In this document: piece after piece, positions 44,621 through 53,001 of the stretch | How positions within the stretch are numbered: position 1 is the first letter of the stretch | How the letters are laid out: each line of letters starts with the position of its first letter | Assembly: GCA_009780515.1 (NCBI GenBank) | Contig: WQZX01000012.1 | Coordinates: 1 to 60,904 of the forward strand | From: Nocardioidaceae bacterium | GTDB taxonomy: Bacteria > Actinomycetota > Actinomycetes > Propionibacteriales > Nocardioidaceae | Length of the DNA stretch: 60,904 nucleotides | Direction of reading: 5' to 3' | The notes under the pieces: model-generated | What the model saw: only the letters and a program-made list of their open reading frames with translations | The model's database searches: none | What the model was told of the DNA's origin: nothing | Position numbers and translations under genes: made by a program

Positions 44621-46225
44621 GTGACCAGCCAGCCCGTCGTGCCGACCCGCGTGGGGGAGTACACCCTGCTCGCGCGCCTCGGTGAGGGCGGGATGGGCAT
44701 CGTGCACCTCGCGCGGGCCGCCGACGGCCGCAGGGTCGCGCTGAAGGTGCTCCGGCCGCAGGTGGTCGGCGACGACGAGGCGCGGGCCAGGCTGGCGCGC
44801 GAGGTGGCGTCGCTCGAGCGTGTCCGCAGCCCCTGGATCGCGGAGGTCATCGACGCCGCGCCGTGGGCCGAGGTGCCCTACGTCGTGACCCGCTACGTGC
44901 CGGGGCTCTCGCTCTACGACCACGTCGCCGAGGAGGGTCCGGTGCCCGATCGCGACCTGCTCTGGCTCGCCGGCTGCCTGGCCGAGGGCGTCTCGGCGGT
45001 CCACCGCGCGGGCGTCCTCCACCGCGACATCAAGCCCTCCAACGTGCTGATGGAGGGCCGCACCCCGATCCTCATCGACTTCGGTCTCGCCCGCGTCGCC
45101 GACGACCCGCGGCTCACCCAGACCGGGTTCCTGCTCGGCACCCCCGGCTACCTCGCCCCCGAGATCCTGTACGGCGATGACGCGACCCCCGCCGCCGACG
45201 TGCACGCCTGGGCGGCCACCGTCGCGTACGCCGCGACGGGGCGGGCGCCGTACGGCAAGGGGCCGGCGATGGCGGTCCTCGACCGTGCCCGGCGCGGGCA
45301 GCACGACCTCGGCGGGATACCGCAGCCGCTGGCGGGGGTGATCGACGCGTCGCTCGCGCCCGACCCGCTCGACCGGCCGCTGCTCGGCGAGCTGCTGGCA
45401 TGGCTGAAGCCGCTCAGCACCGACCCCGAGGCGCCGCAGGTCCCGCCGCCGGGCCGCGGCGTCTTCGGCGACCTGACCCAGCCGTACACGCCGGCCGGTC
45501 GCCCGGCCGGACCCGCCGTCGCTGCTCCGCCGACGGTGCGTCCGCCGGAGTCGCCGACGGCCGTCATCGAGACCGAGCGCGCACCCGCGCCGCGCACGGA
45601 CGCGATGGGCCGGGTGGAGCGCGACTGGGACGACCAGCACGTCGACGCCGCACTCTCCCCGGCGCGGGTCCCGCTCGGCGAACGGCTGCGCCGTGCCGTC
45701 GCGGTGCTCGCCGGTGCGGCACTCGTCGGAGCCGGCCTGGCCGCGGCGCCGTGGCCGGTCCTGGTCGCACTGCTGGTGCTGGTGTGGGCGCTCCGAGCCG
45801 GATCGTTGGCCGCGTCGGCGGTCGCCGACCGTCGTACCCTCCGCGGCCGCAAGTGGTACGACGCACCCGGGGCGGTCGTCACGGGCCCGTGGCACGTCCT
45901 GCGGGCGGTCACGGGTGCGGTCGTGCTGGTGCTCTGGGCGACCGGCATCGGCGCCGCCGCCGGCCTGGTCGGCTACGCGCTGGACGGTCTCGGGATCTCG
46001 CTGTTCCTCGCCGGCCTCGCCGCCGCGCTCGCGCTGTGGACGGGGCCGGGCAGCGACCGGTTCCGGCCGCCGGTCGGCCGGGTGCTCTACCCGCTCGCGC
46101 GGTCGACGACGTCGTGGCTGGTGGTCTCGGGCGTCCTGCTGGTCCTCGCCGGAGCGCTCGGCCTGCTGGTGGCCACGCACGGCACCGACTGGATGCCGGC
46201 GTCCTCGGGTCCGTTCGGCCTCTGA
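44621..46225 (+). CDS. Membrane-anchored serine/threonine protein kinase
   Basis: 534 residues. The N-terminal Hanks-type kinase (about 10-265) is complete: LGEGGMGIVHLARA, ALKVLRP, HRDIKPSNVL, IDFGLARV and GTPGYLAPEILYG. A Pro-rich juxtamembrane segment (about 275-340) leads to four membrane helices (about 365-390, 430-455, 458-480, 500-520), with no sizeable extracellular sensor domain, unlike PASTA-type PknB. Signal input therefore probably comes through the membrane domain or partners. GTG 44621 is six bases after TAGCCT; the frame's earlier TTG is less likely. It is followed by cimA. Confidence 0.92.
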   Translation: MTSQPVVPTRVGEYTLLARLGEGGMGIVHLARAADGRRVALKVLRPQVVGDDEARARLAREVASLERVRSPWIAEVIDAAPWAEVPYVVTRYVPGLSLYDHVAEEGPVPDRDLLWLAGCLAEGVSAVHRAGVLHRDIKPSNVLMEGRTPILIDFGLARVADDPRLTQTGFLLGTPGYLAPEILYGDDATPAADVHAWAATVAYAATGRAPYGKGPAMAVLDRARRGQHDLGGIPQPLAGVIDASLAPDPLDRPLLGELLAWLKPLSTDPEAPQVPPPGRGVFGDLTQPYTPAGRPAGPAVAAPPTVRPPESPTAVIETERAPAPRTDAMGRVERDWDDQHVDAALSPARVPLGERLRRAVAVLAGAALVGAGLAAAPWPVLVALLVLVWALRAGSLAASAVADRRTLRGRKWYDAPGAVVTGPWHVLRAVTGAVVLVLWATGIGAAAGLVGYALDGLGISLFLAGLAAALALWTGPGSDRFRPPVGRVLYPLARSTTSWLVVSGVLLVLAGALGLLVATHGTDWMPASSGPFGL

Positions 46226-46248
46226 GCCTCTGCAACAATGAGGGCGAG

Positions 46249-47880
46249 ATGAGCGCCCAGCCCGACGCCACGCAGGAGCCGACCGCACCGGACCTGCACG
46301 GCGCGTTCCACGTCTACGACACCACCCTGCGTGACGGCATGCAGCAGGAGGGTCTGAACCCGACGGTCGCGGACAAGCTCGCGATCGCGCGCCACCTCGA
46401 CGGCCTCGGCGTCGGCTACATCGAGGGCGGGTGGCCGGGCGCGAACCCCAAGGACACCGAGTTCTTCCGCCGCGCCGCCACCGAGCTCGACCTTCAGCAC
46501 GCACGGCTCGCGGCGTTCGGAGCCACCCGGCGCGCGGGTCTGAAGGCGGCCGACGACCCGCTGGTCGCCGCGCTGCGCGAGAGCGGCGCCGGTGTCGTGA
46601 CGCTGGTGGCGAAGTCCCACGCCGGACACGTCGAGAAGGCCCTGCGCACCACGCTCGAGGAGAACCTCGCGATGGTGCGCGACACCGTCTCCCACCTCCG
46701 CGCCGAGGGCCAGCAGGTCTTCCTCGACGCCGAGCACTTCTTCGACGGCTACCGGCTCGACCGGTCCTATGCCCTCGAGGTCCTGCGCACGGCGTACGAC
46801 GCCGGGGCGGACGTCATCGCCCTCTGCGACACCAACGGCGGGATGCTGCCGGACTGGGTCTCCGACGTGGTGCTCGACGTCATCGACACCACCGGGGTGC
46901 GGGTCGGCATCCACTGCCACAACGACACCGGCTGTGCCGTCGCCAACACCCTCGCCGCGGTCGCCGCCGGCGCGAGCCACGTCCAGGGCTGCATCAACGG
47001 GTACGGCGAGCGCACCGGCAACGCCGACCTCGTCAACGTCGTCGCCAACCTGGAGCTCAAGCTGGACCGCAAGGTCCTGCCGCCCGGCCTGCTCACCGAG
47101 GCGACCCGCATCGCCCACGCCGTCGCGGAGGTCACGAACGTGCCGCCCGCCTCCCGTCAGCCGTACGTCGGCACCTCCGCCTTCGCGCACAAGGCCGGCC
47201 TCCACGCGTCGGCGATCAAGGTCGACCCCGACCTCTACCAGCACATGGACCCCGCCGGGGTCGGCAACGACATGCGGCTGCTCGTCTCGGAGATGGCCGG
47301 CCGTGCCTCCATCGAGCTCAAGGGCAAGGAGCTCGGCTTCGACCTCTCCGGCGATCCCGACCTGGTCTCCCGGGTCACCAAGCGGGTCAAGGAGATGGAG
47401 TCGGTCGGCTACACCTTCGAGGCGGCCGACGCGACCTTCGAGCTGCTGCTGGCCGAGGAGGTGACCGGCGAGCGTCCGTCGTACTTCGAGGTCGAGAGCT
47501 GGCGGGTCATCACCGAGACCGTGCCCAACCCGCGTCCCGAGGACGAGGCGCTGTCCGAGGCGACGGTCAAGCTGCGCGCCGGGGGCGTGCGCTACGTCGT
47601 CACCGGCGAGGGCAACGGCCCGGTCAACGCGCTCGACCAGGCGCTGCGCTCCGCGATCGTGCAGGCCTACCCCGAGGTCGCGAGGTTCGAGCTGATCGAC
47701 TTCAAGGTGCGCATCCTGGACCAGGGCCACGGCACCGACGCGATCACGCGCGTGCTCATCGACACCACCGACGGCGAGGCCACCTGGGTGACCGTCGGGG
47801 TCGGGGCGAACGTCATCGAGGCCTCCTGGGAGGCACTCGTCGACGGGATCGCCTACGGCCTGCGCAGGCACACCGCCTGA
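46249..47880 (+). CDS. cimA: Citramalate synthase
   Basis: 543 residues, condensing pyruvate with acetyl-CoA to (R)-citramalate for a threonine-independent route to 2-oxobutyrate and isoleucine. The TIM barrel has [16 protein letters not shown] (catalytic Arg-Asp), [27 protein letters not shown] (metal HxH) and [11 protein letters not shown]. The C-terminal regulatory domain (about 400-535) is LeuA-dimer-like. The sequence matches the TIGR00977-type citramalate synthases more than LeuA (for example [13 protein letters not shown]). GAGGGCGAG precedes ATG 46249. Confidence 0.92.
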   Translation: MSAQPDATQEPTAPDLHGAFHVYDTTLRDGMQQEGLNPTVADKLAIARHLDGLGVGYIEGGWPGANPKDTEFFRRAATELDLQHARLAAFGATRRAGLKAADDPLVAALRESGAGVVTLVAKSHAGHVEKALRTTLEENLAMVRDTVSHLRAEGQQVFLDAEHFFDGYRLDRSYALEVLRTAYDAGADVIALCDTNGGMLPDWVSDVVLDVIDTTGVRVGIHCHNDTGCAVANTLAAVAAGASHVQGCINGYGERTGNADLVNVVANLELKLDRKVLPPGLLTEATRIAHAVAEVTNVPPASRQPYVGTSAFAHKAGLHASAIKVDPDLYQHMDPAGVGNDMRLLVSEMAGRASIELKGKELGFDLSGDPDLVSRVTKRVKEMESVGYTFEAADATFELLLAEEVTGERPSYFEVESWRVITETVPNPRPEDEALSEATVKLRAGGVRYVVTGEGNGPVNALDQALRSAIVQAYPEVARFELIDFKVRILDQGHGTDAITRVLIDTTDGEATWVTVGVGANVIEASWEALVDGIAYGLRRHTA

Positions 47881-47916
47881 CGTTTCGACGGTCGAGTGCG
47901 GGAGAGGCTCCGCGCT

Positions 47917-48297
47917 GTGACCTGGCAGCCTGCGATCGCTCCGCCACCGCCTCCCCGGCCGCGGCCCGCCCTCAACACGGCGGACCTGGTGGTGAGCATC
48001 GTCCTGCTCGTGGTGTTCGGCATGGGGTTGGTGATGCTGTCGTTCTTCAGCCTGTTCCTCACGATGGCCAGCGACGGCTGCACCGGGGAGCCGTGTGACT
48101 ACCACGAGATGGGTCTCGGCATCGCCCTGGCGGGCGTGGGCACCTGGGTGCCGTTCGTGGCGTCGCTGGCCGGCGTGATCGTCCAGGTCGCGCGCCGCCG
48201 GCTGAGCTGGTGGATCCCGCTGGTCGGCGTCGTCGTCGCCCTCGGGGTCTTCGCCGCCGGTGTCGCCCTCGTCAGCGCGGGCGGTCCGCCCTCCTGA
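47917..48297 (+). CDS. Small membrane protein, unknown
   Basis: 126 residues. Pro-rich cytoplasmic N-terminus (APPPPPRPRP), then three predicted membrane helices (about 27-52, 66-90, 98-120). A loop holds DGCTGEPCDYHE with two Cys. No family recognised. GTG 47917 is chosen because GGAGAGG lies nine bases upstream; GTG 47896 is an alternative. Thirty-six bases after cimA, possibly co-transcribed. The amidase gene has its own promoter-like TACGGT at 48302. Confidence 0.65.
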   Translation: MTWQPAIAPPPPPRPRPALNTADLVVSIVLLVVFGMGLVMLSFFSLFLTMASDGCTGEPCDYHEMGLGIALAGVGTWVPFVASLAGVIVQVARRRLSWWIPLVGVVVALGVFAAGVALVSAGGPPS

Positions 48298-48313
48298 CGG
48301 CTACGGTCGGAGC

Positions 48314-49738
48314 GTGACCGAGCTGCACGACCTGACGGCCCTCGAGCAGGGCGAGCTGATCCGATCGGGAGAGATCGACCCGGTGGAGCTGACCGAGCAC
48401 TACCTGGGGCGGGCGGAGGCGCTGCCGGCCGACCTCGTCGACGGTGCGTTCGCCCACCGCGACCCCGACTCCGCGCGCCGCCGCGCCCAGGAGGTGGCGG
48501 CCGTGGGTCCCGTCGGTGTCGGCGCGTCGCCGCTGGCCGGCGTACCGACCGCGATCAAGGACCTCAACCTGACCCGGGGGGTCCCGACGGCCTTCGGGTC
48601 GCCGGTGTTCGCGGGCTACGTGCCGGACGTCTCCGACTCCATCACGCTCTCGATCGAGGACGCCGGGATGGTCAGCCTCGGCAAGACGGCGACGCCCGAG
48701 TTCGGCTCGCCCTGCTACACCGAGCCCGAGGGCCGGCCGCCGGCGGTGACGCCGTGGGACACGACCCGGATGGCCGGCGGATCGTCGGGCGGGGCGGCCT
48801 CGGCCGTCGCGGCGGGGCTGGTCCCGGTCGCGCACGGCTCGGACGGCGGCGGGTCGATCCGGATCCCGGCGTCCTGCTGCGGCCTGGTCGGGCTCAAGCC
48901 CACGCGGGGGCGGATCTCCGGCTTCCCGATGTACGGCGACCCCATCGGACTCTCGACCTCCGGCGCGATCGCGCGCACGGTGGCCGACGCCGCGGCCCTG
49001 CTGGACGTCCTCGCCGGACGACGGGCGGGCGACCCGTCCTGGGCGCCGCCGCCGTCGGGCAGGTTCCTCGACGCGTGCTCGAGGGAGCCGGGACGGCTGC
49101 GGATCGCCCGGATCAAGACGCCGATCGTGGCCGACGCCGAGGTCCACCCCGAGGTGTCGCGCGGGCTGGAGGACGCCTCCCGGCTGCTGGCCTCGCTCGG
49201 CCACTCGGTCGAGCCCTTCGACCCGCCGCTCCCGCCCGAGGCCGTGCCGGTCTTCGAGACGTGCTGGGCGGTGCTGACCGCGCTGTCCACCACGCCGCTC
49301 TCGCCCGCCCAGAGGGAGCAGCTCCGACCGCTCACCCGGTGGCTGGGCGCCCGTGGCGAGGCCGTCACCGGGCCCGCGTTCGGCCTCGCCATCGGCGCGC
49401 TGCGGCGCCACGCGGCCGATGCCCTGGTCGCGCTCGCGCCGTACGACGCCGTGCTGACGCCGACGCTCGCCCAGCCGCCGCTGCCGGTCGGCGCGATCCG
49501 CGACGACGAGGACCCCGCCGCGGACTTCGAGGCGCAGAAGCGCTTCACGCCGTGGACCTCCGCCTGGAACGTCACCGGGATGCCGGCCATCTCGCTGCCG
49601 CTGCACCAGACGCCCGAAGGGCTGCCGGTCGGGATGATGCTGGCCGCCCGGCCGGCGGAGGAGGAGCTGCTGCTCTCCCTGGCCGCCCAGGTCGAGGCCG
49701 CCGCGCCGTGGAGGGATCGCCATCCGTCGGTGTGGTGA
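48314..49738 (+). CDS. Amidase-signature family hydrolase
   Basis: 474 residues. The Ser-cisSer-Lys triad region is intact: Lys in GVPTAIKDLNLTRGVPT and the Gly/Ser-rich GGSSGGAASAVAAGLVPVAHGSDGGGSIRIPASCCGLVGLKPTRGRIS. Family members hydrolyse amides, including aryl amides and amino-acid derivatives. gatA is less likely because gatB and gatC are not adjacent and the active-site surroundings fit general amidases. GTG 48314 is six bases after TACGGT. The palindromic element begins at its stop. Confidence 0.9.
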   Translation: MTELHDLTALEQGELIRSGEIDPVELTEHYLGRAEALPADLVDGAFAHRDPDSARRRAQEVAAVGPVGVGASPLAGVPTAIKDLNLTRGVPTAFGSPVFAGYVPDVSDSITLSIEDAGMVSLGKTATPEFGSPCYTEPEGRPPAVTPWDTTRMAGGSSGGAASAVAAGLVPVAHGSDGGGSIRIPASCCGLVGLKPTRGRISGFPMYGDPIGLSTSGAIARTVADAAALLDVLAGRRAGDPSWAPPPSGRFLDACSREPGRLRIARIKTPIVADAEVHPEVSRGLEDASRLLASLGHSVEPFDPPLPPEAVPVFETCWAVLTALSTTPLSPAQREQLRPLTRWLGARGEAVTGPAFGLAIGALRRHAADALVALAPYDAVLTPTLAQPPLPVGAIRDDEDPAADFEAQKRFTPWTSAWNVTGMPAISLPLHQTPEGLPVGMMLAARPAEEELLLSLAAQVEAAAPWRDRHPSVW

Positions 49739-49836
49739 CCCGGTAATTCACTGGGTACCCAGTGAATTACCGGGTCTTGCAGGGAAATCTCGCTCCAAAG
49801 GCCGGTATTTCACTGGGAACCCAGTGAAATACCGGC
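49737..49836. repeat. Compound double-palindrome element, copy 2
   Basis: Palindrome A (49737-49776) is a perfect 40-base palindrome centred on GGGTACCC, with arms reading GACCCGGTAATTCACTGGGT. Palindrome B (49801-49836) has 17-bp arms GCCGGTATTTCACTGGG around AA. The 24-base spacer (CTTGCAGGGAAATCTCGCTCC...) resembles the spacer of copy 1. It lies between the convergent amidase and bioD genes, the left end overlapping the amidase stop by two bases. Confidence 0.95.
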
Positions 49837-49840
49837 GCGG

Positions 49841-50524
49841 TCAGCGGACGAGCCACCCCGGCGCCGCCATCTGGAACGACAGCCGATCCCGTCGACCCGC
49901 GCCCTCGGGAATGACGGCCAGCAGCGGCACTCCGGTCACCCTCGGCAGCTCGTCGCGGTTGGTGGTCTCGGCCAGGCCGGGGGAGGCGGGCCAGGACCCG
50001 ATGACCACGCCGATCGGCTCGATCCCGCGCGCACGCAGCGCGTTGACGGTCAGCTCGGTGTGGTTGAGCGTGCCGAGCCCGGCGCGGGCGACGACGACCA
50101 CGTCGACCTGGGCCTCGGGCATCGAGTCGCGCAGCGCGACGGTCAGGTCGAGGAGCGTGCCGCCGTCGAGGTCGAGGCGGACCAGCAGACCGCCGGAGCC
50201 CTCGACGATGATCGTGTCGTAGTCGTTGGCGAGCGTCCGGATGTATGCCGCGTGCACCTCGACCGGGGGGATCCGCACCCCCTGGCGGCGGGCGGCCACG
50301 TCGGGCGCCAGCGGGTCGTCGAGGCGCGTCAGCTCCTGGACCGGGCAGCCGGCGAGCGCCAGCACCGTGGTCGCGTCGGCGTCGTCGTGCGCCTCGGCAG
50401 GTACGCCGGTCTGCACCGGCTTGACCACGACGACGCGGTCACCGGCGGTCGTGGCGAGCGCGGCGGTCGCGATCGTCTTGCCGACGTCGGTGTCGGTGCC
50501 GGTGACGACGATGACGCGGGTCAT
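49841..50524 (-). CDS. bioD: Dethiobiotin synthetase
   Basis: 227 residues. It closes the ureido ring of dethiobiotin from DAPA, CO2 and ATP. P-loop VTGTDTDVGKTIATAALA, VVVKPVQTG, and VEGSGGLLVRLD are the standard blocks. Last gene of the minus-strand bioB-A-F-D order; ATG overlaps the bioF stop by four bases. The palindromic element lies immediately downstream. Confidence 0.95.
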   Translation of the reverse strand: MTRVIVVTGTDTDVGKTIATAALATTAGDRVVVVKPVQTGVPAEAHDDADATTVLALAGCPVQELTRLDDPLAPDVAARRQGVRIPPVEVHAAYIRTLANDYDTIIVEGSGGLLVRLDLDGGTLLDLTVALRDSMPEAQVDVVVVARAGLGTLNHTELTVNALRARGIEPIGVVIGSWPASPGLAETTNRDELPRVTGVPLLAVIPEGAGRRDRLSFQMAAPGWLVR

Positions 50525-51639
50525 GAGTGCTCCTTGGTGATGGTGATCAGGGTGTCGACGGCCCGCCTCCACTCGTCCTCGGGCACCCCGGCGGATGCGG
50601 TGATGCGCAGCCGCGAGACCCCGTCGGGCACCGAGGGCGGACGGAAGCAGCCGACCCGGAGCCCGACCCGCAGCGCCGCGGCCTGTGCCTCGACGGCCGC
50701 CGTCGGCGACGACATCGGCACCGAGAGCACGGCGCCGTCGGGGGCGATCACGCCGAGCGCGTCGGCCAGCTCGCGCACCCGGGTCAGGACCCGGATGCCG
50801 AGCCAGGGCTCGGTGCGCGCGATCCGCAGCGCGGCCAGCGCCCCGCCCGTCGCGGCCGGGGCCAGCCCGGTGTCGAAGATGAACGGCCGCGCCGTGTTCA
50901 CGAGGTGCTCGCGCAGCGCGGCGGAGCCGAGCACGGCACCGCCCTGCGCCCCGAGCGCCTTGGAGAGGGTGGCGGTCACGACGACGTGGGGCAGCCCGCC
51001 GAGACCGAGGGAGGCGACCAGGCCGCGGCCGTGCACACCGAGGCCGTGCGCCTCGTCGACGACGAGCAGCGCGCCGGCGTCGCCACAGAGCCGGGCCAGC
51101 TCGGCCAGCGGTGCGGCGTCGCCCAGCACCGAGTAGATCGACTCGACGACGACGAGCACCCGCTCCTCGGTCGCGCCCGCGAGTGCCTGCCGCACCGCGT
51201 CCACGTCGTTGTGCGGCACGACGCTCACGGCAGCGCGCGACAGCCGGATCGCGTCGATCAGGGAGGCGTGCACGTGGGCGTCGGAGATCACCCGCGTCGA
51301 ACGGTCGGCGAGCGCGGTGACGACCCCGAGGTTCGCGTGGTAGCCGGTCGAGAACACCAAGCCGGCCGGCTGCTCCATCCACTCGGCAAGCTCGGCCTCG
51401 AGCGCGGCGTGCAGGTCCAGCGTGCCGGTCACGAGGCGCGAGGCGCCGGCGCCGGCGCCGTACGACTCCGCGGCCGCGGCTGCCGCGGCCCGCACGCGCG
51501 GATCGCCGGACAGCCCGAGGTAGTCGTTGCCGGCGAGGTCGGTCATCGGGTCGTCGGCATCGCGCGGGCGGAGTCGGCGGGTCAGCCCCGCGTCCTCGCG
51601 CGCCTGCGCACGCGCGGCCAGCCACTCGTCCCAGCTCAT
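50521..51639 (-). CDS. bioF: 8-amino-7-oxononanoate synthase
   Basis: 372 residues, PLP fold-type I alpha-oxoamine synthase that condenses pimeloyl-thioester with alanine. Blocks: DLAGNDYLGLSGDPRV, GAGASRLVTGTLDLHAALEAELAEW, VVDEAHGLGVHG, and PLP Lys in TATLSKALGAQGG. ATG overlaps the bioA stop and its stop overlaps bioD, suggesting coupled translation. Confidence 0.95.
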   Translation of the reverse strand: MSWDEWLAARAQAREDAGLTRRLRPRDADDPMTDLAGNDYLGLSGDPRVRAAAAAAAESYGAGAGASRLVTGTLDLHAALEAELAEWMEQPAGLVFSTGYHANLGVVTALADRSTRVISDAHVHASLIDAIRLSRAAVSVVPHNDVDAVRQALAGATEERVLVVVESIYSVLGDAAPLAELARLCGDAGALLVVDEAHGLGVHGRGLVASLGLGGLPHVVVTATLSKALGAQGGAVLGSAALREHLVNTARPFIFDTGLAPAATGGALAALRIARTEPWLGIRVLTRVRELADALGVIAPDGAVLSVPMSSPTAAVEAQAAALRVGLRVGCFRPPSVPDGVSRLRITASAGVPEDEWRRAVDTLITITKEHS

Positions 51640-52994
51640 GCCGCCCCCACTGCCGCCGTGATGCCCCGCACGACCACGTCGAGGTCGTCGTCGGAGGCGA
51701 CGTACGGCGGCATCGTGTAGATCAGGTCGCGGAACGGCCGCAGCCACAGCCCGGCCGCCAGCGCCGCCTCCGTCGCCCGCTCGACGTCGACCGGACGATC
51801 GAGCTGTACGACGCCCACCGCCCCGATCGTGCGTACGTCGGCCACGCCGGCCGCCCCGCGCAACGGCTCGAGACCCGCGGTGAGGCGGGAGTGCACGCGA
51901 TCGACCTCGGCCTTCCAGCCGCGGTCGAGCAGCAGGTCGATCGACGCGGAGGCGATCGCGCACGCGAGCGGGTTGCCCATGAAGGTCGGCCCGTGCATCA
52001 GCACGCCCGACTCCGACGCGGCGATCCCGCGCGCCACGCGCTCGGTCGTGAGGACCGCGGCGAGCGAGACGTAGCCGCCGGTCAGCGCCTTGCCGACGCA
52101 CAGCACGTCCGGAGCCACGACCTCCGAGGCGAACAGCCGGCCGGTGCGTCCGAACCCGGTCGCGATCTCGTCGAAGACCAGCAGCAGGCCGTGCTCGTCG
52201 GCCACCTCGCGGAACACCCGCAGGCAGTCCTCCGGGTACGGATGCATCCCGCCGGCCCCCTGCAGCAGCGGCTCGACGATGATCCCGGCCAGCTCGTGCG
52301 CGTGCTCGTCGGCCACGCGCCGGAACTCGGCCTCCCACTGGGCGACCGCCTGCGCGTGGTACCTGACGGAATCGTCGCGATCCCCCGGATTCGCGGACAT
52401 CTCTGTCAGGTACGACGCAGCGCCCGGCGGCTGGGGGGCGAAGACCTGCTCGGGCAGCAGCCCGCGCCACATCGAGTGCATCCCGCCGACCGGGTCGGTG
52501 ACCGACATGCAGTCGAACGTGTCGCCGTGGTAGCCGCCGTACACGGTCAGCATGCGGGTGCGCTCGGGCCGGCCGACGCCGCGCTGCCACTGGAGCACCA
52601 TCTTGATCGCGACCTCGACCGACACCGAGCCCGAGTCGGCCAGGAACACCCGGTCGAGCCCGTCGGGCGTGACCGTGACCAGCCGCCTGGCCAGCTCGAT
52701 CGCCGGCGCGTGGGTGAGTCCGCCGAACATCACGTGGCTGAAGTCCGCGACCTGCGCGGTGACCGCGGCGTCGAGCTCGGGCACGCCGTAGCCGTGGATC
52801 GCCGCCCACCACGACGACATCCCGTCGACGACCCACTCGCCGCCCCGTCCCGATCCGGGCGAGAGGTCGAGCTCGAGACGGGCGCCGGCCGCCCCTGTCA
52901 CCAGCCGTACGCCGGCCGGGTCGGTCACCGCGGTGTAGGGATGCCAGACGTGCTCGCGGTCGAACGCGAGCAGGGTCTCGACAGGCTCGACCAC
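51636..52994 (-). CDS. bioA: Adenosylmethionine-8-amino-7-oxononanoate aminotransferase
   Basis: 452 residues, PLP class III transaminase using SAM as amino donor. Blocks: AFDREHVWHPYTAV, GMSSWWAAIHGYG, MLTVYGGYHGDTFDCMSVTDP, VFDEIATGFGRTG and PLP Lys in CVGKALTGGYVSLAAV. The family-like sequence begins at LLAFDREHVWHPY. The only sensible start downstream of the bioB stop is GTG 52994, which gives VVEPVETLLAFD and lies within a dispersed-repeat copy. The frame is open further upstream through bioB but that is a shadow. No clear ribosome site, so it may rely on coupling to bioB, whose stop is only seven bases away. Confidence 0.93.
   Translation of the reverse strand: MVEPVETLLAFDREHVWHPYTAVTDPAGVRLVTGAAGARLELDLSPGSGRGGEWVVDGMSSWWAAIHGYGVPELDAAVTAQVADFSHVMFGGLTHAPAIELARRLVTVTPDGLDRVFLADSGSVSVEVAIKMVLQWQRGVGRPERTRMLTVYGGYHGDTFDCMSVTDPVGGMHSMWRGLLPEQVFAPQPPGAASYLTEMSANPGDRDDSVRYHAQAVAQWEAEFRRVADEHAHELAGIIVEPLLQGAGGMHPYPEDCLRVFREVADEHGLLLVFDEIATGFGRTGRLFASEVVAPDVLCVGKALTGGYVSLAAVLTTERVARGIAASESGVLMHGPTFMGNPLACAIASASIDLLLDRGWKAEVDRVHSRLTAGLEPLRGAAGVADVRTIGAVGVVQLDRPVDVERATEAALAAGLWLRPFRDLIYTMPPYVASDDDLDVVVRGITAAVGAA
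52974..52994 (-). repeat. Dispersed-repeat copy forming the 5' end of bioA
   Basis: The minus strand reads GTGGTCGAGCCTGTCGAGAC then C. The first GTG is the proposed bioA start codon, so the repeat encodes the first seven residues (VVEPVET). Confidence 0.85.
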
Positions 52995-53001
52995 TGAACC
53001 G

